Origin: Wuchereria bancrofti
Lineage: Eukaryota > Nematoda > Chromadorea > Rhabditida > Onchocercidae
Assembly (NCBI GenBank): GCA_005281725.1
Contig: SSBO01000003.1
Coordinates: forward strand, 3,151,824 to 3,215,823
DNA length: 64,000 nt
Direction: 5' to 3'
This document shows, in pieces, positions 16,801 through 27,097 of the stretch. How positions within the stretch are numbered: position 1 is the stretch's first letter; each line of letters begins with the position of its first letter. The position numbers and the translations under genes are program-made. A model generated the notes under the pieces. The model was not told where the DNA came from and did no database searches. It saw only the letters and a program-made list of their open reading frames with translations.

Positions 16801-18852
16801 TCTTTGCTATAAAAAAGCACTTTACATGTCACGGAATGCTGATGCTTCTTTTAGTGTCTTTTTAATTGTGTTCTTCGATTTGAGACAAACTTCATCACTG
16901 ATTTTGAAGTATTAAATAATGGCATTCATATTTCTCAGTGGAGAAATTTAAAATAGAAACAGCAAATAAGATTTGTGCTTAAATAATGATTTGTGCTTAA
17001 GTAGTTGGAAGTTCAATTTCTTGTTGAATGAGAACAGAAAAATGTACTGACTGATTTAAAAGAATTCTTAAATTGACGAAATTATTTCGCTACTCTTTTT
17101 TTGTATTTCTCAGTAAATCTTCGGGTAACCACATTTAAACGAATATTTCTTGTTCGAACATTCATTTCTGGGTCAAAATTCTGGATTTGATTACATTTCG
17201 CATTTCTAATTATTTCTTACTAGGGTCGTTTGGAAAGAAACCAGCGAGATATCGAATATATTCCAATTTTCAAAAGAACTCGATTGTTATTTCAAATTAT
17301 CTAATAGCGGACAATTGCAGATCAGGTGGCGTTGAAGCGAGTATGCAATCTTTGGGATTTCTTCCTAATCTCGATGATGTCCCATCCTTCGAACCGCTTG
17401 CAGTTAATGCAAAACTATCATCAGAGACTATCAGTGCTGCTAAAGTGCTAGATAATGTTTTCGATGTAGCAAAAAAGAATGTTAATCAGTCAGACAACTA
17501 TTTACAGGTTTGCAGCCAACATTTATCGTAACATTGCCAATAAATTCCTTCAAACTTTTTGAAATTCTAAATATACAGATATAGGTAGATAGATCAGATT
17601 AGATTAGACAGATAAGTGGATAGATAAATATAGGTACACAGGTATATAGATACATGGATAAATAGATTGCAGATTCTCGTGGAAGTATTTGCGCCAGAAT
17701 TGTGCGGGAATACGAAATATGAACATTTGAACTTCTTTTACATGATTTTGCCACCGTTGACGATCAATTATGTCGATCGAATGCTCTCTTGCAAAGGAAA
17801 ATTAGGACGAAGAGCGAAACAAAATAATACCTTTACCGATGATGGATTTATTCTTGGTATAATAGAGAAAAAAAAAAGTTCATGGAAACCAAGTAGTAAA
17901 ATTGATGGAATAACAAAAATTTAAAAAGTTTTTTTCTATTTATAATGCATAGAAAAATATTGAATAAAAAATTTTTCAATTTCGAGAAATTTCATGGTTT
18001 ATACAAAATAATCTTTTGAATCTCGATAATTTCAGAAGTCCTGGTTTTAAAATAAATGAAATTCGAAATTGTGAAATTTTTAGGTGTAGCATTTATCCTG
18101 GTACTGTTGAATCAACACACCTATTTTTCATCTTTGAACTGGTTCCAATCTGTGGCTTGTGAATGTGAAGAACAAATCGCCAATGCTTCATTTGGCTCTA
18201 AAAGTTCATCAACCAAAAATACTTTAGATCCATCAGCAGCAATCCGTCTGGCTAAGCTAGATCAATACCAAAAAGTTAGATTTCGATTTCTTTTGTGAGT
18301 CATGTGGGATTATTTTTAAGCACACCAGAATTGATGGAATTCAAATTTTGCTTGATAAATTGGACATGAGCTTTAATTCGATTTTAAATTTGTCGAATTT
18401 TGTTTCATATTGTTTAAATTCTTGTAGCTCGTTTAAAGAAGAAAAAACTGAAAAAAGAGCTTATTTAATTTTTTATCACTCAATCCATTGTCCGTCTTCT
18501 GAGTTTTCCCTCCTATTATCTTCCAATTCTATATCATAGAATTTCAGGAATTCCAATTGCTTTCGTACACATTTAGCTCGGCTAAAATATTTTTTAACTC
18601 AAGTCAAGGTAAAATTTTTTTTCTAATAAATTTATTGTTTTGATTAAAAATTGTTAACCTGAAACATAATCATTTTTATATTCATCAGTAGTGTCCAATG
18701 ATATATCATTTGATAGTAAAAGATTAGTGTGGGCTGTGATATTCAATCTTTTAGAGAAAGGTAAGCTAGCAGAAGAAATTAGTAGAATTATGAATGTTGG
18801 ACACTTTAGCAAAATGATTTCATCATTTCACGGGCATTTCTTACAGATGTAG
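7865..18852 (+). CDS. WASHC4: WASH complex subunit 4 (SWIP)
   Basis: WASHC4/SWIP is a structural subunit of the WASH complex, which activates Arp2/3 actin branching on endosomes. The exons are 7865-8036, 8207-8354, 8613-8756, 9620-9740, 10247-10355, 10572-10693, 11087-11272, 11874-11972, 12306-12431, 12808-13006, 13195-13250, 13466-13645, 13816-13929, 14415-14592, 14947-15176, 15662-15766, 16034-16168, 16556-16689, 17321-17507, 17673-17856, 18084-18274, 18548-18608 and 18689-18852. They total 3,345 nt, or 1,114 aa; animal homologues are about 1,170 aa, so roughly 60 N-terminal residues are missing. Landmarks are HNPSQFG (exon 4), [15 protein letters not shown] (exon 14), [12 protein letters not shown] (exon 15), [10 protein letters not shown] (exon 16), [16 protein letters not shown] (exons 18-19), [10 protein letters not shown] and TFTDDGF (exon 20) and SLNWFQSV (exon 21). 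The final exon is poorly conserved and less certain than the rest. Confidence 0.93.
8480..8503 (+). repeat. (ATT)n microsatellite
   Basis: This is an uninterrupted run of about eight ATT units in the intron between WASHC4 exons 2 and 3. Confidence 0.8.
9050..9500 (+). repeat. Intronic duplication, about 72 bp, spaced 305 bp
   Basis: Two near-identical copies, 9050-9122 and 9428-9500, lie in the WASHC4 intron between exons 3 and 4. Both contain AAAAAGAATAGGATTAATA and run on to GACTGGAGTTGATTGGTA. They differ by one substitution and one inserted A. The unique 305 bp between them makes this a recent segmental copy rather than a tandem array. The first copy sits after a TATAG acceptor in an open frame and could mislead exon predictors. 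Confidence 0.8.
14672..14747 (+). repeat. Degenerate ATT/ACT/GTT tract
   Basis: This is a 75 bp mix of ATT, ACT and GTT triplets in the intron between WASHC4 exons 14 and 15, 80 bases after the exon 14 donor. Confidence 0.75.
15905..15938. repeat. Perfect 16 bp inverted repeat, 2-nt loop
   Basis: The arm ATAAATTGATCATTTT is followed by CA and then its exact reverse complement, giving a 34 bp hairpin in the intron between WASHC4 exons 16 and 17. The sequence immediately downstream (15934-15970) recurs imperfectly in the next intron at 16303-16341. Confidence 0.85.
16303..16341 (+). repeat. Second copy of the 15934-15970 segment
   Basis: Both copies read TTTATTCTAAGTAAT, then a variant GATTAAGTGATCTTTAAATG or GATTCAGTGATTTTCAAATG. 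They lie in successive WASHC4 introns, 370 bp apart. Confidence 0.65.
17575..17672 (+). repeat. Imperfect GATA/TAGA repeat ending at an exon
   Basis: About 95 bp of AGAT/GATA-type tetranucleotides with interruptions fill the intron right up to the acceptor of WASHC4 exon 20 at 17671-17672. They replace the usual T-rich polypyrimidine tract: the bases before the AG read AATAGATTGC. Confidence 0.75.
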
Positions 18853-20062
18853 CAGCTCAGCCGTTGCATACCACAGAATCACAATAATTTGAGCCGGAGA
18901 TATGGCTTAAATTATGATGGACGTAGTTTGTGGAATTATTTCGAGAAAATTACTTTATTTGAAGTGCTCTCCAGAGATGACTTTGTTTTCATTTCGAATA
19001 TCACTTTTAAAAAATTCGTCCTGTTTCAAATTACGTTTCGCGCTTTCTTCTGTTATTTTACATTTTGATGACTTCATCCATTGACGTAATGAATTATATT
19101 TAATTTGTTATTACTCTTTTGCATACTAGAATAATTATTTCTCATTCACTTAAAAAACTTGGAGAGAAAAAAAAACGTTTGAATTACTGTAATAAGTTGC
19201 TTATTGAATGTTCATTTGTTGAACTGTGAAGTGAATTAACTGACGAGACTTTAACGTTCCTTAGAAGGTTATATGCGCTTTTCAGCACTAACAAAAAGCA
19301 GATTACACGCAAATTGGCAACTCAAATTGTGTGCGCATTGCAGTATAGTACTACTTTTCTAACTATTCACATTGCTACTGTTGAAGGATTATCTTTGAGA
19401 CATTTCTACTTAATTTCCTGTAATATTTCAAGATGCTGCAAACCTGTATTAAAAGATAAACAGGTAAAAAATAGTGTGTTGCATTTTTCAGAGCAGGATA
19501 GGTTCCGGCTCCTAAATTTTAACTTCCTTTTAAAACTGGAAGAATATTTCGGATAAACTTTTGTCAAACATAAAAAAAATAAATCTGGGTGGTTGGTCGC
19601 CACAAACGTCTTCAATTAGGTGGGATGTTAAATTTGCACAGTGCATATGCCAACGTAACGGCTTTGGATTTGGCTACGTGGAACTAAAAGTCCGCTTGAC
19701 GTGTTGTCTCGTTTTTACAATTTACTGCGTGTTGAACGTGTAACGTTAGGTGTTAGCGATTTAGTGCTAAGTGTTGTAATAGCTTACTATTTGTGAGTTG
19801 TCAAATGTCTTCTCGTTCTGAATTATCTGACTCATCAGAAATCCCATTTAAACGCTAAGTTGAACTGATTCTGTAGTAATTAATATTTTGATTTGCTTTG
19901 TAAAATCATATTCGATATTATAAATTAATGTATTTTATGCTGAAGTAATCATATGTTTAAGAAGATCCTACGGCAAATCTTTGTGTTAAGTTCTAATTTA
20001 ATCTTTGCTGCAGTTTTCAGTGACGCAACTGTCAAGTTGTGTTAAAAGGGGAGTAAAACAAA
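18853..20062. other. Intergenic, WASHC4 to ARFGAP
   Basis: The two genes are tandem on the plus strand, 1.2 kb apart. No exon could be tied to either gene. The part from about 19250 to 19860 is less AT-rich than its surroundings and has short open frames, including a 17-codon ATG frame at 19805-19858 (MSSRSELSDSSEIPFKR). It could be 5' UTR, an old repeat or a non-coding transcript. Confidence 0.45.
20009..20020 (+). promoter_or_regulatory. Putative trans-splice acceptor of ARFGAP
   Basis: A strong acceptor-like string (GCAGTTTTCAG) ends 42 bases before the ATG, and no upstream donor with coding sequence was found. That pattern fits addition of a nematode spliced leader. RNA 5' ends would settle it. 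Confidence 0.4.
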
Positions 20063-23000
20063 ATGGGTGCTACAGAGGAAGCTCCATTAAAAACAGATAT
20101 TCAAACCGTTTTCCGGAAACTTCGCGCCTTACCATGCAATAAAGTATGTTATTTTCGGAGAAAACAATCTTTAGTTTTCTTTTCAGTTGCAGTAAAGAAC
20201 CCTATTGCATTACATTTTTTCTTTATTCTTATTATTTTTTGTTGCTAGCCCTTAATGATAACAAGAAAGGGTGATCGGAAGAATATATATATAGAACACT
20301 GGAGTGGTTATGTATTAGCAATCAGTTACACTAAACAGGAATGGACAATGTTTACTGATAACGATGAAGAGGAAATAACTTTTTATTCTTGCAATAAAGG
20401 AATGAAGGCATTCGGTGGGAGGGTTATCAAAAAGGGAAAGCAGTCAGATTTGTATAGGTTATTCAATTCAGTCAGTTTTTTTTCAGTTTTGAATAAATAG
20501 AACTCAAGGTAATATTTCAAAACTACAAAATATATGCAGCAATAATCTAGGAATGTTTCGATTGTGGTGCGCGTAATCCCTCGTGGGCATCAGTAACTTA
20601 CGGCATTTACATATGTATCGATTGCTCGGCGGTACACCGCAATTTAGGCGTTCACATCAGTTTTGTACGATCAACTACTTTGGACACTAAATGGACATGG
20701 CTACAACTGCGTGCTATGCAAATTGGTGGAAATGCTAAAGCGGTTTGTTTATGCTTCCTTTTTTTTTTAGGAAATAAAAGGAAAGGGTATGAAACAAAAA
20801 CAGGAAAGTAATATTTAGTTAATGGAGAGAACTTATTCGGATCTATCAGCGCCATGTGTGTAATCTAGTTTTCTTTTTCTTTCATACTTCCGTTTTTTTT
20901 TTTTTGTGCTTCAAAACATGTGCTGATAATTTTGCCCTAGATTTTAGCTAGCAATTATTATAGTACATTTAACTAAATAAACATTTAAAGTAAAAATTTC
21001 AATTTTTCCACGACACGAATCGGATGGTCAGTGTACTTTATTGTCTTTCATACTCTTATATGTCAGGCATTTGCATCTGCATAGTAAAATAATTGCTTTC
21101 GTTATTTAATAAGTATTCGAATATTGTCACTTAATTCATCTTTTTATATATTTATTCATATATTTGTTACACTACGTTTTTACTTATATGTGTGCTTCTT
21201 AGAATATCTTAGAAATAAGAATAACGTGAAAAGGATCAAATTTGATATGCTATATTTTCAGAACAATTTTTTCAAGCAGCATGGATGTAATACAAATGAT
21301 GCTCAACAGAAATATAACAGTAAAGCTTCAAATTTATATAGAGTACGTAATTTTCTGTTTTCTTTATTTGAAGAACGTGGGCCATAGTTTTTTCCTTTTA
21401 TCTTAACTTGGGTAATTTTTCCTAGTACCTTGCTCTAATAATGTGCAGAAGCAGTTATTCCTTAAAGTTCTTTGTTGACATCCGTTTTTCTGACAAAGAA
21501 AGATCACTTTACCAAAATCTAACAGAAATATTGCATTACAAAATCGTTTTTCAAATTACTAAAAAAAGCTTACAACGGAACTAAATTTTTTCTTTATCTA
21601 CTCTCGTGGTTGGACTTTATGAACGTTTTTAAGTATTGATGAGTTTATCAACCGGTCTAAAATGTATTTACTGAAGATGTATAATTCTTTTATTTCCAGG
21701 AGAAATTAGCTTCATTAGCAATGGAAGCACACCGACAATATGGCACTTCTTTGATGATGGACAGTAGTGATTTGATAGCGGATGAAGGATTTGAAGAGAA
21801 AAACACGAAGGAAGTTGATTTTTTCTCCCAAGACTTCATTGTTCATCAGAGCAATTCTTCATGTTCTATAAGTCAGGACGCGTTCATTAATGATGACAAT
21901 GAAGCAATATTAGGTACCTTTTGCTGTTTTACTTAGTCTTACCTTATTTTCATTAAAGATACCACATTCGAGCTGCTTAAGCAGCAGTTTTGGATGTCAT
22001 CGTGGTGTGGTTAAGCATGATTTTCTAGTCTTAAGTATCATCTTCGTACATTGCACATCTGCACACAGACTGTTTTAAGGTTACTATTACAATTATCGCA
22101 GTCTTACATTCGGTATTAATGTTTTAAAATTTAAATATGTCCCATAGTGTGTTGTCACTTCTTTAATTGCATGTTCACTCTTGTCAATTTTTTTTTTGTA
22201 GAGTTTGTTAGCTAATAATAATTTTGTTTGTAAAGTTTATCAGATTTCACCACTAACACTGGTTGAAAGAAATTAGAATCTATTATTTTCAGAACCGAAT
22301 ATTGAAACATTATTATTGAGTGATACACCTCGTGAACAAAATGCTCCATTAAAATCAAAAATTACTAGTAAAAAAATGTCAGTGAAGAAATCAGGGGTAG
22401 GTTTAAGCTTATCTAATTGATTTTATTTTTTGATGATAGATTTCAAATTTTATATTCATTCTGTCTGTATGGCTTGATAAATACTCATGACAAATCTTTA
22501 TTTTCTTGTTTTTCGGCGGAGCAGTTAAAAGTATATCATTTTCATAGCTTGGTGGTAGGAAAGGAATGGGTGCACATCGCATAACTGCAAATTTCGGTGA
22601 AATTGAACAGAAAGCATCTGATCACGACAAAGAGAAGGAGACATTGGAAAATTCCATTATAAGAGATGCCGGAAATGATGATGTTGATTCCGATAGTTCA
22701 AAAACGATTTCTAGTCGATTTCTGGTGCAAGAATTAGAAAAAGAGGTGTCTCATGATTTTGTTTCTTAGAATTTGCGATATTAATCTTTTTATTAACCAA
22801 TCTACGAGACCGCTGGTATTTTCTACCCGAAACTGCTCGATTTCTGTTTTTCGCCTTAAACAGTTTTGGTTTTTTAATTGGTTTAATTTGGAACTGCTCT
22901 GTGGAAGACTTGACTTTATTGGATAATTTATCATTTTAGGCTAAACAAAAAGCAAATAATATGGATCAGAATAAAGCAGACGTAGTAGAGCGTCTTGGTA

Positions 23001-24747
23001 TGGGCAGTTCTGGCGCCATCTTTGGAAAGGGAAGAATAAGTCATTCGGTGGCAAGCGGTATCAAAACCATTCCTCAAGAAGGCATTTCAAGGAGTATCAA
23101 TGAAACTACAATTCCAAGTCGACGAGAAGGCGAATGGGAAATTATTGATGATGATTTAAGGTTTAATTTCAAACTTTTGCGAATCTACAAGTTTAAATGC
23201 CGAGAGCAGGGTAAGGAATGCATGAGATTGGTACGTTTATGTTATAGGCCATTTTTTGTTCAGTTTTCTAGTTCGTTAAAAGATTACCGTTGTAGCTATT
23301 AAATATTATTTCATAGTATCATACATCAGGATTTAGAGGAAATGAGAAGAGATCAAGCATCATCGATGATCGCTACATAAAAAGAACTACAGGAGGAAAC
23401 GATTTCTTCGATAGCTGGGAAACTCCTGCTTCGACAGTCACAATTAAAAAACCGTATTTATTTTCGTGCATTTTTTCTAAAATTGATACTTGATATTAAT
23501 TTGAGAAAAAAATATTTTTATAATAAAGATGACAGAAGGTTCTATCTGGTATAAAATGAGGTTGAAATAATTGTATCAGTGTATATCATGTGCTAGACTA
23601 GGGTCCAGTAATGCGTGCTTTAACATCATATATTTGGCGAATAACTTTTTATTAGACAATTTAAAAAAAATTTTTTTTTTTTTTTTTGGAAATTCATTTC
23701 AGGTCGAGGCCGACTGCTGCTATGAATGAACCGTCCAGTGACAGTGCATTGAAAAAGTTTGCCAATGCAAGAGCAATATCATCCGATCAATATTTTGGTA
23801 GTCCACAAGTAGACGTGAGGATTTTACTACAACTATTGATTACAGGAAAGAAAAGAATATGTGGATGTGTTTTCTAAGAATATATGGATACAAGCCAAAA
23901 TTTTTTAAGAGTTGAAAATTCAGAGTATAAAGGTGTTTTGTTTCAGTATGAGGCGCAGTCCAGGTTGAATCGTTTCGAAGGTTCGAGTGGAATAGGCAGC
24001 GCTGATTTGTTTGGTGATGGCCAAAATAATTCATACGGTAGTGGTTACGTAAGTCAAATGCCGGAAATGGCGACAATCAGAGATAGTATGAGGATGGGTG
24101 CTAGCAAAGTAGCTGGAAAGTTATCGTCTTTGAGTAATTCCGTTGCGTATTATCTTGCGGTAAGTGAATTTATAAACATATATTTGAATTTTAGCTTCTA
24201 CCCTTATTGTCATAGTAGTCTTCCATAAAACTAGAAGGGAAGCGGGAATATATTTGACATATTACGTTTGCTAAAGTTGACGATAAGGTTACGTCCTTCT
24301 AGAAAACTTAGTTATAGAAAGTAAGTATGTAAGTACGAAAATACCATTTTGTGTTATCTTTCCATTGTAAGTGTTTTATCGAAGATTTCGATTAGCAGTC
24401 CTTTCCACTTGATTCCCCATTCGATGTTACAGAGTTTATTCATTCCTACTTCCAGTTTGAAACTTTTTAAGTGAAGAAGGATTTTTCGTGAACTTCTGTG
24501 ATCCTTACTCGTCATTTTATCACTGTAGATTCCTAGTAAAAAGTGTATGTGACAACCTTAAATGATTTTTAAGAAATATCAGAAATTTTCGGCTGTAGGG
24601 CAGAAAAGATTTGGATAATACTGCATATGCTAATTTTAGATCTTACTTTTCTGTTCAGTTTCTTTTTTATGAAATGAAATTTCATATATTCAGGATTTAA
24701 CAAAATTAAAACGCCCAAAAGCTTTATTTCAGCGAACAAAGATATAA
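20063..24747 (+). CDS. ARFGAP2/3: ARFGAP2/3-type Arf GTPase-activating protein
   Basis: This protein stimulates GTP hydrolysis on Arf1 during COPI vesicle formation at the Golgi. The exons are 20063-20143, 20551-20742, 21262-21342, 21700-21913, 22293-22396, 22548-22745, 22940-23160, 23703-23814, 23947-24159 and tentatively 24733-24747, giving 476 aa (human relatives are about 520 aa). The ArfGAP zinc finger is intact: ECFDCG, then 16 residues, then CIDC, with cysteines near residues 29, 32, 49 and 52, followed by VHRNLG carrying the arginine finger (about R57). Family C-terminal motifs follow: LGGRKGMGA (K-L-G-x-K-G type), [31 protein letters not shown] and the amphipathic [13 protein letters not shown] near the end. 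Upstream neighbour is WASHC4 on the same strand; downstream is APC1, convergent. Confidence 0.92.
20251..20500 (+). other. Open frame inside ARFGAP intron 1
   Basis: After an acceptor-like TTGCTAG (20244-20250) an 82-codon open frame runs in phase with ARFGAP exon 1 and ends at a TAG (20498-20500). It begins [12 protein letters not shown] and has acidic (DNDEEE) and basic (RVIKKGKQ) patches. Including it would end the protein before the zinc finger, so it cannot be part of the normal GAP. It may be an alternative terminal exon, a poison exon or chance. I do not recognise the sequence. Confidence 0.25.
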
Positions 24748-26678
24748 TTTCTGGAATGGAAAGATTCATCACCAGTATGAGTTTTTTTTTTTCGGGTCCT
24801 TTGTTTCTTTTACGGAAAATCGTCTTCTAAGTGGTTTGAAATCTCTCTATGGATTATTTATTTAGATTTCCACTTTAGTTTATTATGGAACTGTTTAATT
24901 TCTGTTAGTATGCTTTCTTGTTCTTTCCAAGCTACTGCATTATGTTGCATGATGAATTTACAGTCTTGGCTTACTGTAGTGGAATAGGGATTTCATTTTC
25001 CTCCTCTTTAGTATTATTATTTAAAGTGTAACGAAAAATGTTCAAGAATTTATTAAAAAATTCTTCTGCATATGGTATTTGATCGTTAATGTGAAAACAT
25101 TCTGCTAAAGAAATTTCTGAATTTTAGTTTAAGTCTCTTTTTGGTTGCATAAAAAAAATTAAGTAAAAGGTGGAAAGAAAATCATGGAAGGCGGAAAATT
25201 AATGAGAGGGACCAAAGTGAGATTTTAGTTTTAAAGATGATATTCTGGATAAGGTAATGATTGTTGGGAAGCTCTGGAAACGAGTAAGCAGTCATCTCAG
25301 TAAGTCAGATTGCAGTACTTTTGTTTGTCATATTTAATGGAAGGAAAGATATCCGGAGTTATAGTCCTAAATAGCTAAGGTTTTTAGCAATGTTAATCTT
25401 CATGGATTAAGCAAAAATTTCGTAGGTGATTTCTTACAACTGCTTCTCTAGACATTGCTTTTTGTGAAATCATCATATAGAAATTTCTTTTCATTCTTCC
25501 GTTTTTTTTTCTGTTTACAACGAATAATGTCTGGTCGTGTTTGTATATGAGAAAAGGGATTTACAGTTGTATAATAGTAAGAACATTCTGTTAAACTTGG
25601 GGAATTGAGGCACTTTCTTTTTCCGACTTTATTGTTTGCCGCCTGCAGGATTGATGAGTAAAGCGAGTCATTCCGAAGGTTTTCTTGAATTGAGGTTATT
25701 TGAGCAATCATAAAATGCAGACATGACCTGACTATTGTTTTTCTGAAAATCTACTGACTGGTTTTCAAAAAGTTTTTCTTCAGAACAACCAGGATCGGTA
25801 TTGAATTATCGGTCTTGAAGAAAGGGAACGTCCAGTCTGGTTATGCTTATGTTTAACTCATTTGTTCGTTTGCAAATGGAGTGAACGTCACCACATTGCT
25901 GCACTAATTAGCTTTTTCTTACCGAACACTGTGGCTTCGATAATTTTTGGGTTTGATACATTTCATAGCTATCTTGTAGAATGCGCCTCTACTAGAACTG
26001 TGTTAGAGCTGTTCCTTGTCAAAACGTTTCAAATTTTAATTTGTGATTATATGTTGATAATGAAATAATGTAAAACTAAAAGTTTGATTTGAGATCATAT
26101 CATGTTTAATCACTGTAACTAATTTTCGGGAGCTTTCGGGATTTGTGGTATGTGAAATAAAATTTAAATCTATGTGTTATACTGATTACTTTAATTTCTT
26201 TCCATTCAAACAAGTAAAAACACATCTCTAAGAAAGTATTGTGCTGGCTGACGTATTTCAAGCTTGGCGGCATTGATCAATAATGAATGAAGACACTGTT
26301 TTTTATTGGATACGTCCAAGAGTCAATCTTCAAAGCACTGGCTTGAAGGATTTCATACCGTGTGAAGTTTTATTCGTATCATTTCATCAAATTTTTATAA
26401 AGGAATACCACTCTAATGAAATACGACTTCCTTTGTCGTCTTTCCTCCCTTGAAGCAGATGCTTCTCACAGCGTATACAAAAGTTTGAGCAATGCAAATT
26501 GTTTTATGCTTGAGGATGATACATTAAAGAACAAAAGAGTGGGGGAAGGGAACAACCGTTTTGTTGGTTGAGAGCAATGAAATCGGTAAGAGGAAGTGAG
26601 AGGAAAAATATTCAATTTCTCGAACTGTTGAAATTCAGGTGTTAATTTCATGAGTTGTAGCTCCTAGCTCTGTTTCAG
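24748..26678. other. Gene-poor stretch after ARFGAP
   Basis: I found no exon chain here on either strand. It is less AT-rich than most introns in the window and may contain the ARFGAP 3' UTR or a long last intron. An AATAAA occurs near 26156. The minus-strand open frame at 25448-25711 has no family resemblance and no flanking exons. Confidence 0.45.
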
Positions 26679-26925
26679 ATCGACGTGCAAACCTATTCCA
26701 TCTTCTTTTCCTCTCCGGAAAGTAATCGGAATGCAGTGTTACAGGCGGGTGGTAAATGTCTCTACACTGCCAATATCAGTAGAGGGAGGTGGGCAGTATA
26801 CGATGTGAGAAATAATGATATTTCGAGATCCGGTATATGCAATGAAGAGGACACAAAAGAAGGTTACAGGAAATTTACAGGAATTGAACATTTTGGAGTT
26901 AAACTTTAAGTATGTGAAAAATAAA
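26679..26925 (+). other. Candidate terminal exon of unknown parentage
   Basis: A good acceptor (TCTGTTTCAG, ending 26678) opens a 76-codon frame to TAA 26907-26909, and AATAAA follows at 26920-26925. The frame starts IDVQTYSIFFSS and contains CLYTANISRGRWAVYDVRN. It is in phase with ARFGAP exon 9 (24159) and could be an alternative last exon reached by a 2.5 kb intron, but the sequence does not look like an ARFGAP C-terminus. It could also belong to a separate short gene. Confidence 0.3.
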
Positions 26926-27097
26926 TGGATTTTAAGTCATCATTTAAAGAAAAAATAGATATGTAATGAATACAATGTGCAAATGCAGATGCCGAACAAA
27001 AGTATACTTCAAAAATAACGACAAATAAACAATTTGTGGGGTAAATCGAACAATGAAATGAAGTGGATTATTTGCATTTTCGAACTGTAATTTTACG

